Source of the DNA: Parelaphostrongylus tenuis
Taxonomy: Eukaryota > Nematoda > Chromadorea > Rhabditida > Metastrongylidae
Assembly: GCA_019055375.1 (NCBI GenBank)
Contig: JAHQIW010006249.1
Span: forward strand, 21,115-85,114
Direction: 5' to 3'
Length of the DNA stretch: 64,000 nt
Shown here piece by piece: positions 21,072-31,949 of this stretch (its first letter is position 1; every line of letters begins with the position of its first letter). The notes under the pieces were generated by a model. The model was not told the origin of the DNA. It was given only the letters and a program-made list of their open reading frames with translations, and ran no database searches. The position numbers and the translations under genes are program-made.

Positions 21072-21245
21072 TCTTTTGGTCTCCTTCATTGAACAACTGC
21101 CATAAAAGTGCAAAGATTCAGAACATTTTCACATTGTGGGTCACATTTTGATATTCGCTCCGGAGACTTTGGAGCAAAACTGTGAAACGGTGCTAGTATA
21201 GCAGAAACTCAAGAGAAATTTCTTTTGGCGAAATATAGTGATGGC

Positions 21246-21310
21246 GGTTTTGTGGTGTAGTGGTTACAAATCAGCTATAGAACGTCGCCGAATCGACTCT
21301 GCCAAGACCT
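21246..21310 (+). pseudogene. Decayed tRNA-Val, second monomer
   Basis: Starts GGTTTTGTGGTGTAGTGG; the anticodon arm is lost and the T arm is shortened. 245 bp after 21,001. Confidence 0.7.
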
Positions 21311-21488
21311 AGATCTGCTCTGTTGATTAAATAAGGCCTCAGAAACTTTCCTAGCAAGATTAGACCGTTCTTGCATTAGAGGTGTAGATTCCGACGACCG
21401 CACCAGAGGAGTTTGGAGGGAAACAGCAGAGCGATAGAAGTACGGTAGCGATTCAAAATCACCACTTCATGCGATCCGCCGTACGTTG

Positions 21489-21560
21489 GGACCGTTGGTG
21501 AAGTGATTATCACGTCTGCTTTACGGAGAGGGTCGTTGGTTCGATCCAAGAGGCATACCT
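21489..21560 (+). pseudogene. Decayed tRNA-Val, third monomer
   Basis: GGACCGTTGGTGAAGTG start, TCTGCTTTACGG anticodon remnant, T arm GTTGGTTCGATCC without a pairing partner. 243 bp after the second monomer. Confidence 0.7.
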
Positions 21561-22386
21561 GATTTTGCAGTGCTCATTAAGAAATAATGTGGGAAACAGT
21601 AATATAAAAGGATAATATGCCTCTATTCGAAAGTCTAGAAAGTTTGCTACAATTCGATTATCGCAATGCGTTTTCGAACTCTTTGGGAAAAAGGTTATCT
21701 TCGCTCTTTCCACAAACTTTTGGAGACCATCAGATAGCCTAATTTTCGGCGAATCCAAAACTGTGCTTGTTTTTCTAGAAGGGCGCGCTGTAGCAGCGAA
21801 AATAAAATCAAGTCTCATCTTGGTGAGCATAGTCGCTCATATTCACGCTATTCAATTCGAAATTCTATATCCACTTCGTCAACTTTTTAGGTTTTTTTTA
21901 TTTTTAAGTCTGCGCTATACTTCTACCTCTTCATAATTTTGCTTCTTTTAATAAAAAATCCCGTAAGTTTCTACGAAACAGAGAAAAAGTTTGAAATAAG
22001 TTACGAAGTCCGCACCATTCCGGGACGGTTTTGAGATCACCGCGCGCAGTGCACTCGAGAAATGTGCGATAATGCTTGCCGATGGTGAAATTCAAAATCG
22101 CCGAAGTTCGGGCTATTGATTGATTCCTAAAAGATTAAGAGAAAAGCTGTGTCCAGCGCAAGCGCTCCGAGTGTAAAAGTTGACCTCCTACAACACACTA
22201 GAATGGCAATTTCGTGACAAAAGCGCAGTGTTCGAATCGCTGAGATTTGGGCTGTCGAATGACCACCAAAATCTTGCAAATAATGTCTAAAAGACCCCGT
22301 TCTCGAAAGATGGAAAATTGTCTCGAGGTAACAGGAAAACAACATGCGATCACGGCAGTTTGTTCAATGAACACTGCCAAACCATG

Positions 22387-22459
22387 GCCTCTTACCGGAA
22401 TGGAACCGACGATCTTCAGCATGTCAAACAGAAGATAATAACCATTACATCACGGTATC
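22387..22459 (-). pseudogene. tRNA-like monomer with TTTGACA loop remnant
   Basis: Same family as 6,578-6,650. One monomer downstream of the tRNA-Val remnant at 22,637 on the minus strand. Confidence 0.6.
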
Positions 22460-22636
22460 GCCATAATCGGTGTTTCGTCAAAATCAGTCATTCTTGTGTT
22501 CCTGATTTACTGCCATGGTTCCACGATATCGCCTCGAAGTCTCCGCTGTTGATGTCGAAATCTGACTTGTAGTTAGAAGTTCTTATTTTGGTATAAATAG
22601 TTCCATGGAGGCTTGCTTATTGAAGAGGGCAAAAGA

Positions 22637-22709
22637 AGGTCCTCGTCGGGATCGAACCAGCGACCTTCTCGGTGTGAAGCAGACGTGATAACCACGACAC
22701 CACAGGACA
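22637..22709 (-). pseudogene. tRNA-Val (CAC) pseudogene
   Basis: Loop TTCACAC is retained, but the 3' anticodon-stem side reads CGAGA instead of GCAGA, the T stem is mismatched and the first acceptor base has changed. Confidence 0.8.
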
Positions 22710-22999
22710 CCACATCAAAGTCTCGGCAGCACCGGTGGTTCTTTTATTGCCACTATATTTCCATTGATTGACGATCTTTTCTGCATTTCTAAAAATAAAA
22801 CATCTAGAAATTTCTACAAACGGAGAAAAAATTCCCGAATAAATATCGAAACTTTCGTCCTTTCGAGGCAGCTTTGAAGTCGCCGCGCGCGGCACGATTA
22901 TCAGACGAGCGATAATAGGCGCCGAACATGAAAGGTAATTTTCTTTTGACTGCTACAGCTTTCTGAAATTTCGAATAAAAGTTTCAGCGAAAACTAAAG

Positions 23000-23132
23000 A
23001 AACTTGAATCATTCAGTGGTACACATATAAAAAGCGGCTCTGAAGAAGGCGAACTGCCGAAACGTCAGCTGTGAATAAATTTTATTATAACACCTCGTGT
23101 TTTGCTTAAAGAAGAAAAACAGTAATTATACT
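23000..23132 (+). mobile_element. Retroposed, spliced copy of the Penelope-like fragment
   Basis: A 133-bp insertion flanked by GAAAACTAAAG at 22,989-22,999 and 23,133-23,143. Corresponding B positions at 30,210 and 47,950 lack it. Bases 23,000-23,036 match the exon before the A-block intron (ending TATAAAAAGCG); 23,037-23,132 match the exon after it (starting GCTCTGAAGAAGG). The intron of 121-124 nt that separates them in A1-A4 is missing exactly at its GT-AG borders. The simplest reading is reverse transcription of a spliced RNA and insertion with an 11-bp target duplication. Confidence 0.82.
23040..23066 (+). ncRNA. Minimal hammerhead-like motif
   Basis: CTGAAGA (23,040-23,046), a GGC/GCC stem (48-50 with 56-58), GAAA (59-62) and CGTC (63-66). 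Stem III has no loop, so cleavage would need a dimer pairing through ACGT. Stem I can pair 34-39 with 67-72, including two G-U pairs, and uses exon-1 bases brought in by splicing. Known Penelope-like elements carry motifs of this shape. Confidence 0.45.
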
Positions 23133-23954
23133 GAAAACTAAAGCGATTAAAGTTTAGCAACAACTGGAAAATCAACGATGCCAGACGAAACTGTCCGTTG
23201 TCTGCACTTGACCGCGGATTTATTGGCCCTTAGTGATGCTGATTCAAGAGAAAAAATTTCGTCCCTACGAAATCATGGATATTTACCGAGTAGACGTATT
23301 CTTAGCATAAAGAATGCCAAGGTGTCCCAGAAATTCTCCCTTTCAATCCATAGCTACATCCCTGGAAAGAGCATGCCTTCCACCCTCAATCTGTATTTGT
23401 ATTGCCTGTCTCATAAGAATGTACCTTAAGAACATATATTTTATTATAAGCAATCGAATGTACAACACTGCTGATTTAGCGATTTATCACACTTGACAGC
23501 ACGTGTAATTTGTATGTTGTCGTCTTCTCTATGTAAGGGGATGCAGACTTCCAAGAGGATTGGCCACGACGAAGGGTACTGCTCAACTGACGAGGCTGTC
23601 AAGGCCATAAATGTGTATTGGGCTCTATAAATGTCCATAAAAGGCCACACGACATGCTGGCTCAGAAAATCATTATCATTCTACAATATGTAACCTCTAA
23701 GAGGAACTTATACGAAGAAGATTTCGGCATGTATCCAAAGTAGGCCTCAATAGCTTTCGCATTTATCAATTCGAGGACTGAATGCCATAGAAGAGATGCT
23801 TTTTCTAACCCAGGCCCATCATTTCTTTTCTTCAGCATATTTGTTCAGCAATCAGCAGTTAGTACAATCAGCATCGCTCAGCAGCTAATTATTAGATGGT
23901 TCCATAAGTGCTGGCATTAGAGCACTGAACACCAGATCTATCAAGAAGTACTTA

Positions 23955-24395
23955 AAATTGCATGGTTTTGGTATCGTTCAACTGCGCATTTTCTTGCAAA
24001 CATTTTCGTATACAACTTTCATATGGATAATTTAGAATGGAGCTGCCTTAAGAACGAATTTGTCTGATAATGACGCGTAAGATAGAATGCTAGTGAAACA
24101 TTAATGGTGCTTCCTGAGGACGGCCCGAACTCGACTGATCCTCCACACTGTCCTCTCCAGCTTTAAATTTCGTCAATAACTTCCTAGCCTTATCTGCAAC
24201 CCTATCATCGCCCCAAGCTCCATAAATCTTTTGCCTCGTCACTAGACTTTCCACTACGCGCCATTCGTGCATGAGTAGCAAGCAAATTTCTTTCCAAGAC
24301 AGCTCCATCTTGAAGCAACTATAGCCAAGTTGCTTACCAAAATGTTTGCTAGAAATGGGCAGTTGAACGATACCAAAACCATGCAATTTCAACTA
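23955..24395 (-). pseudogene. Mariner transposase N-terminal remnant inside an inverted repeat (A2)
   Basis: A 100-codon minus-strand frame (24,090-24,392) contains ELSWKEICLLLMHEW, IYGAWGDD, KFKAGEDSVED and SGRPQE, the hallmark order of the mariner/SETMAR helix-turn-helix domain and its linker. It ends abruptly after SGRPQE. Arms of about 110 bp (23,955-24,065 and 24,280-24,395) are reverse complements, so part of the coding sequence has been copied in inverted orientation. Confidence 0.8.
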
Positions 24396-25599
24396 CATTT
24401 GGTTAAGAAAAGTGGTTTTTATTGTTTTGATGCCAAAACTTATGGTACGACCTAATATCTTTACTTCGGTCAAAAACTTATCCTTGTTGCATAGAATTCG
24501 TACTTCTGACAATCTACAGTCATTACACTTCTGGTGGTCACTGGATAGGCTGTGATTATAGTACTAGGTTTAGTTTCTGGAAATGCCTTCTAAGGGCACA
24601 GTACCAACGAAGGGTAGATACGCCTCAACTACTAGTTACTTAAGCCCACTGTTTCAAGCTCAGAGCGGGTTTTGTTGACAGTTGTATAGCAAGGTTCTTA
24701 TAATAGGAGCACTTCTTCGTCATGAAAGGATAACATATCAAGCAGATTTCAATGGGTATTTTCAGTAAGAAAAACGCTTCTGAATCTTAACAAACTATAT
24801 TATTTCGTAGGAAAACGTCATCCTCAAGGGTTGAATATATCTCCGGCTTTACACATTCTTGCCGCCTATTTGATGAAAGGAGAACGCTTTCTCTCATTCA
24901 TCATTCTTGCGAACGCTAGACATAATTGCTTCTAATCAACTCCCAAACATCGAGCATGTACAGTTCGGAGAAGTTGATTTGTTTCCTTAGTCTGAGCACT
25001 ACGTCGCCTTGAACATATTTACTCGAGATCAAAGAGTATGGTAAGATTATGGGTGACGGCATCTTCGACACTCACCGATTATCCTTTCAGCAACGTTCTC
25101 TTGATGAGATCGATCCCAATACTGTACAATGCTGGCTGGGATTAGGGAGGTTTTGCTCTCTTCGGAGCCTGGGAAGGTCAAAATGAATCGCGGTTCACTC
25201 AGTCGACCACTTTCCGAAGGTGCATCTTGGAAAACTTGGAGCGTCAAGTAATCGAATAGTAAAAAGTGTGGATTATGTCTTTGAGAAAGTGCACAGTCTA
25301 TTGTCATATTTTGTGACGTTCGAAGCTTTTAATTCAAAATTTTACCTAAGCATATTTCTTCACACAATTTGTTCGATTAGCAGCTCTGCAATAGTCTGCA
25401 GAAAATAGATCCGAGAATGTGTTTACACCTGCGTACATCAATGTTGGATGTAATACTAGAGTAAAATCGGTCACAAGTATTGGCTTGGAAAGAAAGTGTT
25501 GGGGTACTTGTATAAAGTTGAACATTTATGCATGAATTTCCAACAAGAACGATAAAAACTATTCAATTCCTGAAACCGACTATTCATTAACCTCGGCAT

Positions 25600-25858
25600 G
25601 CTTCAATAATTCCTAATTTTCTTCTTAAGTCAGACTCGAGATGTTATAGTATCTTTTATTCAACAGCTAAAGTTTCGGCAGTTCGCGTTCTTCAGAGCCT
25701 GGAAAAGTCAAGTTATGTACAACCCAATCAGTCAAGCACCTCCATTACTCCTTTAGAAAAAATTACCAGATCTAGATTTCGATCGCATCAAGCACAAGAT
25801 CAACTCTCAACATACTCACCGCTTTTTATATGTGTTCCAATGAATGAATCTTTTTGGA
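25600..25858 (-). mobile_element. Penelope-like fragment with intron (A2)
   Basis: Intron 25,699-25,819 with GTGAGTATG donor and TTTTCCAG acceptor. The hammerhead-like motif has changed bases (GAAACTTTAGCTG in place of GAAACGTCAGCTG). Confidence 0.6.
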
Positions 25859-25924
25859 GATTACCGTAAGGATATATATAGGTCTCTAATACGTCCAACC
25901 TATCAAACAACTATTCTCTAGAAT

Positions 25925-26290
25925 AATGACCATCTTTTTTCAGGACCTTCTGCCATCGGTCCGCCAAGTTTTGAATCTGGTCGATGTACCATTCCTTCGA
26001 GTTCAAATCAAAGAACTCTGACATGCTTCTTCAATTCATTGAATGATTCAGATCGGCGATCCTTCAAAGGTGTTACGTTCGGATCGGAAAAGGCTATAGC
26101 CGGATGAAGGGCAATCTGGACCATAGGCGGGATGCGGCAAAACCTCGACTCCGCCCAGTTCATTAAACTTTGGTCTTTTTAGCACTGTGTGGTCTGGCAT
26201 TGTCTTGCTGCATCAAAGCGCGCTTCCCGTTGCCCAAGGCCAAGTACTTTCTTTTTTGGCTTGTCGTAGACTGGACTTGGCGGAAGCTTG
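25925..26290 (-). pseudogene. Mariner transposase C-terminal fragment (A2)
   Basis: Retains LMQQDNARPHSAKK, including the second catalytic D, and after a frameshift VEVLPHPAYGPDCPSSGYSLFRSE, where the last catalytic D is G. It is damaged differently from A1, so decay continued after duplication. Confidence 0.78.
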
Positions 26291-27174
26291 TGACAAAGTG
26301 AAGATAAAGACGAGTAATATCTAGGCCTTAAAAATGGAAAAACCTACGTAAGAAACTGTACTATTCCCATAATATGCATCGGAGTTATCTCATGCTTACT
26401 AGAGTGTCCCAGTACTTTCATTTCGATATAGGCACTTCGTAGCAGTAGGTTGACTCTTTGTACGTGAGCATTATGCTCCCATAACGAACTTCTTCTAGTT
26501 TCTCCTCAAAGGGTAGGGTTTTAAGCGACTGCCTTGAGCCCCCACCAATTATCCTCATCTTCCAAACTACATTCTCCATCGCTTGACTCACTCTAGAAGA
26601 ACGAGCATTTGAGATGAGTCCGGTGTTTTTCATGGCAATATTCGATTCGTCATTATGCAGAAGAGAACTTGCTCACATAGTTGTGGAGGTTGATGTCTAT
26701 GAGAAGCGGGTAACGGATTTAGTCTTTCATGTACTGATACGTGACATCAACGAACCACAAATGTTCGCATCTTGAGTTATTTGAAGAGTAGAAGCTAAAC
26801 GAGGTACAAAAAAGCATCCCAAGGCCATAATGAACTAAAAAGAACTAAGTAGACTATGTGCAACTGATGAGCATAAAAGACAACAAATGTTACGGTACAA
26901 AAATTTTACACTGAAGCATAAATGGACATATAAGAAATTAATACCCATTAGACCATATAGCAAAGTCTCTTATACAGCACGTAGAAAAACTTCTCAACTG
27001 TATTTTTTGCCTTTTTTTGTTTTATTTTGCTAGTGCGGATCTCAGCACCTCTAGCATTGAATTCGTTGTTTCGTCTTTATCTTGAATGTCGTAGAAAATT
27101 AGGTTGAGAGAGTCTCCTTGCAATCTCGAGGAAAGCGTGGCTGTACCGTTCCATAAGGCGTCTAGAGAGAGCTG

Positions 27175-27206
27175 GGTGGGGGAGGGTGGGAGGGGAAGGG
27201 GGTTGG
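27175..27206 (+). repeat. G-rich tract (A2)
   Basis: Several runs of three or more G (GGTGGGGGAGGGTGGGAGGGG), enough for a G-quadruplex. Equivalent tracts are at 4,109, 36,841 and about 51,973. Confidence 0.6.
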
Positions 27207-27330
27207 AGCGCGGCTCCACGCGCGCTACGACGAGCATCAGAACTACTCGGCCACGGCATCCCCCAACTGTATTATTGCTCGAAAATTCGACATAATTTCA
27301 TAGATTACTCTAAGCCTTTCTTGAAGTCGA

Positions 27331-27396
27331 AATGGCACCTCTGTCGGTAGACGTAGACGAAAGCCGAAACGTACGTCTACCAATAGAGGTGCCATT
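27331..27396. repeat. Long-arm hairpin, copy A2
   Basis: Arm 27,331-27,355 pairs with 27,372-27,396 over nearly every base, with a 16-nt loop. In this copy GGTAGAC pairs with GTCTACC; A3 and A4 have GCTAGAC with GTCTAGC. Confidence 0.8.
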
Positions 27397-27834
27397 GCAG
27401 ACCTTACGTAAGGTTCAATACATTCTATCACACTATATCGAATTGTTGAGCGAGGTCTCCAAAAGGTCGATTGAAAGGAACTGTCCAAAATTCATAGGGA
27501 GCTAAATATTAAGAGACATAGAACGCATTGTGAATTATACTTCAAAGACAAACTACTGGTTTATGATTTTTGTTGGCATTGTTCCTACTACGAATGACCT
27601 TATTGAATACTCTTTAGCGCCATTCATTTATTCATTCACATGGTTACAAAACCGCCTTTAGTAGCGATAAGTCTTAATATCATAGTGAAACTACAACATT
27701 GCGATGATAACGAGCCCCGACTGCACCGTTAAAGCTCAACGAGGGTCGGCTGACATATTAAGACCGTACTTTAACCGGCTGAGTTCAGTGGACTTTAGCT
27801 GGGCGTGTCCGCCAACGTTGAACCTACTTTGCTC

Positions 27835-27948
27835 CGATTAATCGCCGACTACACTACTACTTTTCGCTGCAAGATCGCACACGAAGCGGTCCAAAACTTA
27901 GCTGCTCGTCTTGCAACGGAAAGTAGTACTCTAGTCGGCGAGCAATCG
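27835..27948. repeat. Palindrome with 40-bp arms, copy A2
   Basis: Arms 27,835-27,874 and 27,909-27,948 are reverse complements with a handful of mismatches; spacer 34 bp. Confidence 0.75.
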
Positions 27949-28187
27949 GGTCAGAGGAGGTGGAGTCGTTCCCACGCTAGCGGAGATGCCCATTTTGGAT
28001 TCGCGGGAGTCAACCGGATAAGAGCTGAAGAAGGCTATACTATAACCTCTATTCGAAAGTTGGTGAGCTTTCACATTTGAAGTTGAAACTTAACATATTC
28101 AGCAAAGACTTCAAACTATAATCGTCGAACAGTGGATATAGGCGGCTGTTCAAAAGTCATCGCTTCTGACGGAGCACTGTCTGATGA

Positions 28188-28260
28188 GGTCCTGTGGTGT
28201 AGTGGTTATCACGTCTGCTTCACACGCAGAAGGTCGCCGGTTCGATCCCGGCCAGGACCT
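28188..28260 (+). tRNA. tRNA-Val (CAC), terminator deleted
   Basis: A perfect cloverleaf with GGTCCTG/CAGGACC, TTCACAC and GGTTCGATCCC. A deletion of about 40 bp immediately after the gene removes the TTTT seen after its paralogues; the next T4 on this strand is about 20 bases further on. Confidence 0.92.
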
Positions 28261-28402
28261 TAATGCAAAAAAATCAGAACGTTTTCACATTGCGGGTCAA
28301 ATTTTCATATTTGCCTCGGAGACTTTGAAGCAAAACTGTGAAACGGTGCTTGTATAGCAAAAACTCAAAAATAATGCCTTTTGGCGAAACACTAGGCATG
28401 GC

Positions 28403-28469
28403 GGTTTTATGGTGTAGAGGTTACAAATCTCCTTATAAAAGGTCACCGATTCGATCTCGGCCAGGACCT
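28403..28469 (+). pseudogene. Decayed tRNA-Val, second monomer
   Basis: GGTTTTATGGTGTAGAGG start, lost anticodon arm, T arm GATTCGATCTCGG and CAGGACCT end. Confidence 0.7.
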
Positions 28470-28651
28470 AGTTCTGCTCTGTTCATTGAATAAAAGGACT
28501 TAAAAACTTTCGTACCATGATTAGAACATTTTTACATTACAGGTTGAATTCCGACGATCGCACCAGGGAGTTTGGAGAGAAACCGCAGAGCGATGGAAGT
28601 ACGGTAGCAATTCAACAAAATCACCACTTCATGCGATCCGCCGTACGTTGG

Positions 28652-28725
28652 GGACCCTTGGTGAAGTGATTATCACGTTTGTTTTACGCGGAGAGGATCG
28701 TCAATTTGATCCAGGAGGCGAACCT
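28652..28725 (+). pseudogene. Decayed tRNA-Val, third monomer
   Basis: GGACCCTTGGTGAAGTG start, TTTTACGC loop remnant, broken T arm (CAATTTGATCC). Confidence 0.7.
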
Positions 28726-29625
28726 GGTTTTGCACTGCTTACTAAGGAATAATATACGGCAACCTCTAATCGGAAATTTGAAAAGTTTGCTACAAGTCGA
28801 TTATGGCAATGCCTTTTCGGACTCCTTGGGAAAAAGGTTATCTTAGCTTTTTTCACGAACTTCCAGAGATCATTAGATAGCTTAATTTTCGGCGAATCCA
28901 ACACTGTGCTTGTTTTCTAACGGTCTCCGACACTATGCTTGATTTCTAAAAGAACCTCCTTGGCGTGCTTTAGCAGCAAAAATCAGATCAAGATTCACCT
29001 TGCCGCGCAAAGTCGAGCGTATTCACGCTCTTCAATTCGAAATTCTTTCTCCAAGTTTTTTTTTGAATTTTTAGTCGCAGCTATATTTCTACTCCTCCAT
29101 GATTTACCTTCAATTCTGATATGAAAATCTCGCAACTTTCTTTGAAGCAGAGAAAAATTTTGAAACAAATTACGAAGACCGCTCCTTCCGGGGCGGTTTT
29201 GAGATCTCCGCGCGCAGTGCATTCAAGAGATGCGCGATAATGCTGGCCGGATGTGAAAGATAAAATTTATCTGGCTGCTACAGCGCAACAGCAAGGCCTG
29301 TCCAGAAATCAAACACCCTTTCAAAATCGCCGAAGTTCGGGCTATTGATAGATTCCTAAATGTTCAAGAGAAAAGCAGTGTCCAGCGCAAAACGCTTCGC
29401 GTGTGAAATTTGACGTCATTTTCGCTGCTACAACGCATAAAAGGGCAATTTTGAGACAAAAGCGCAGTGTTTGGATTACTGAGATTTGGACTGTCGAATG
29501 ACCACTGAAATCCTCCAAAAAATGCGCAAAAGACCCTGTTTTTGAAAGATGAAAAATTGTCTTGAGGTAACGGGAGAGCACGAAGTTATCACGGCAGTTT
29601 GTTCAATGAACACTGCCAAACCATG

Positions 29626-29698
29626 GCCTCGTGCCGGGATGGAACCGACGATCTTTAGCATGTCAAACAGAAGATAATAACCATTACATCATGGTATC
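29626..29698 (-). pseudogene. tRNA-like monomer with TTTGACA loop remnant
   Basis: Same family as 6,578-6,650, one monomer from the tRNA-Val remnant at 29,883. Confidence 0.6.
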
Positions 29699-29882
29699 GC
29701 CATAATCGGTGTTTCGTCAAAATCAGTCATTCTTGTGTTCATGATTTACTTTTTTTCCATCGTTCTACAATATCGCTTCAAAGTCTCCGCTGTTGATGTC
29801 GAAATCTGATTTGTAGCGTGGAGACGTTCTTATTTTGGTATAAAAAGTTCCATGGAGGTTTGTTCACGAAGATAGCAAAACA

Positions 29883-29955
29883 AGGTCCTGGCCGGGATCG
29901 AACTGGCGACCTTCTGCGTGTGAAGCAGACGTGATAACCACTACACCACAGGAGA
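29883..29955 (-). pseudogene. tRNA-Val (CAC), damaged acceptor
   Basis: The anticodon arm is perfect, but the acceptor 5' strand has changed to TCTCCTG and the T stem has an A-C mismatch. Confidence 0.8.
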
Positions 29956-30287
29956 CCGTTGAAGGTCTTGGCAACACCGTTGATTACTTAGTTAGCCACT
30001 GCACTTCCATTATTTGATGATCTTTTTGCAATTCTAAAATAAAACATTTAGAAATTTCTTTGAACGGAGAAAAAATTCCGAATTAAATAACGAAATCCTC
30101 GCTCTTGAAGTCGCCGCGCGCGGCACGATTATTAGACGCTCGATAGTAGGCGTCGAACATGAAAGGTGACTTTTTTGACTGCTACAGCCTTCTAAAATTT
30201 TGAATAAAAGTTTTAACGAAAAGTAAAGCGATGCAAGTTTAGCAGCAACTGGAAAATCACCGATCTTAATGAAACAATAGCGGTTGG

Positions 30288-30360
30288 GGTTCTGTGGTGT
30301 AGTGGTGATCAGGTCTGCTTTACACGCAGAATGCCGCTGGTTCGATCCCAGCCAGGACCT
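30288..30360 (+). tRNA. tRNA-Val (TAC) with paired T-stem change
   Basis: Loop TTTACAC. T stem is GCTGG with CCAGC instead of GCCGG with CCGGC, so both sides changed and pairing is kept. The D stem has a G-G mismatch (CAG for CAC). The acceptor has one G-U. Terminator ACCTTTTGC follows. Confidence 0.75.
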
Positions 30361-30530
30361 ACCTTTTGCTCTTTTCCCTGAAGAAACTGCTATGAAAGTC
30401 TTTACAGTGAAGATTTTGACACATAGGTCAGATTTCGACTTTTGCCTCAAGGACGTTGAGCAAAACCGTAAAGCGGTGGAAGTATAGCGGCAGCACAAAT
30501 CACCGCTCTTGACGAACCAATGCTCGTTAG

Positions 30531-30601
30531 GGTTTTGTGGTGTAGTGGTTGTGACGTCTGCTCAACGCACAGAAGGTCGCCGGTTTGATCCCGGTAAGGA
30601 T
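30531..30601 (+). pseudogene. Decayed tRNA-Val-like monomer, loop TCAACGC
   Basis: C33 and AAC at the anticodon position; the T arm is nearly intact (GCCGGTTTGATCCCGGT). 243 bp after 30,288. Confidence 0.65.
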
Positions 30602-31949
30602 CTGGTAGGCAGTGCTCATTGGGAAAACTATCCTACAACCTCTATTCGAAAATTCAGGAAAATGTAACAGCCAGAAGAAACTTACCTCTCAACTTCACCA
30701 CGCATTATTTGTCTTACCGTTCTCCTAGCTTAGACTTTTTATTTTTATTTTATACTGCCAAATTAGCTCGCTATAAAGCCTAAGTCAAGGAGTGCGCAAC
30801 GTAGTTTTTTTCGCTCTTCCAGCACTCTACGAAGAACTTTTTGAAAAATCAGATTTAGCTCCAAAATTACCTAGATCTATGATGTCAATTAGTTACTGAA
30901 ACTTTCAATATACGTCATAATTAATATTTGAGCCAAAACGCCTTGTGGTCTGTTAATAGGCACTTGTACAACCCGATACACGTCTTTCAGCCTTGAGCAG
31001 CCTCGTCAATCGGGAGATATATTGAAATTTCAGCGTGGTCTGATGAAAACACTCGAAACGAACGGTGTAATATTTCAAATTAACAAGCAAGAACAATCGA
31101 GTGTTCAACACTGCCGACCTAGTGATTTTCACTTGATGGCAGTTGTGTAAATCGTTCGTCGTCGCCTACCCTGAGTCGGAGACTGCAGCACACCATAAGG
31201 ACTGGCTAAAGACAAAGGGTTCTGCTCGACTGACAAGGCTGCTCGAGGCAAGACACGTCTATCGGGCTGCACAAGAGCCCATTAACAAACCTCATTACAT
31301 GTTGACTGAAATAATTGTTATGTAATAAATTGAAATTTGAGCATGGTCTCAAGAAAACACTCGAAACGAACGGTGTAATACTGAACTTTGTCAATGGACC
31401 AGTTTAGAACTACGACTACTTCGGTGTTGTTTGTTGCGATTGGTACGAAATTCCGTCTACACGCCCATTCACACATCCAGCCGTGCAAAAAACTTCGGGC
31501 CGAGGGCGAAACTCAACTTTATTTACGCCGCTACATGCAGTAAAAGACCCTCTTCAGGGAGCAAGCACATCCTTGAAACCACCAGGAGTTGCGCTATTGA
31601 ATGAGTCCTGGAGACTAAACAAACAGCGAAGAAGGCCTGCAATAACGCACTGAGCATCATTACTCATGATTTCTAATGTTTCTACTCATTTTTCGCAGTC
31701 GTATGATGTTTCCATTGAATCTAAGAGAATTGAGTGGTGAGCAAAAATTTTACCTCATGTGAGAGTTGAACCCACGCTTCACCCATACATACCCCATAAA
31801 ACCATTAGGAATCATGAGCAATACATATCACAATGGCTATCACCTTAACTGGGTTTATAATGCGATACTGCTTACCCGACAGACTTGTTATAGATTGGTG
31901 CGTGATAGCAATAGTAGAGACACTGGAGAATGAGTGGTGGTGAAACGAT

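Larger units (their letters stand above)
20640..23170. repeat. Block B, copy 2
   Basis: One plus-strand tRNA trimer (21,001, 21,246, 21,489), spacer, a minus-strand pair (22,637 and 22,387) and the 133-bp insertion at 23,000. It joins A2 where another B copy would have a plus-strand tRNA. No protein gene is supported. Confidence 0.8.
23178..28120 (+). repeat. Segmental duplication block A, copy 2
   Basis: Same order as A1. It has the best-preserved mariner helix-turn-helix frame and the QQDNARPH motif. 24,420-25,600 and 26,300-26,990 are duplicated sequence in which I see no gene. Confidence 0.9.

Noticed and set aside
28180..28260. CTGATGAG at 28,181 as a second full hammerhead
   Set aside because: No stem II or GAAA follows; the sequence runs straight into a tRNA-Val gene.
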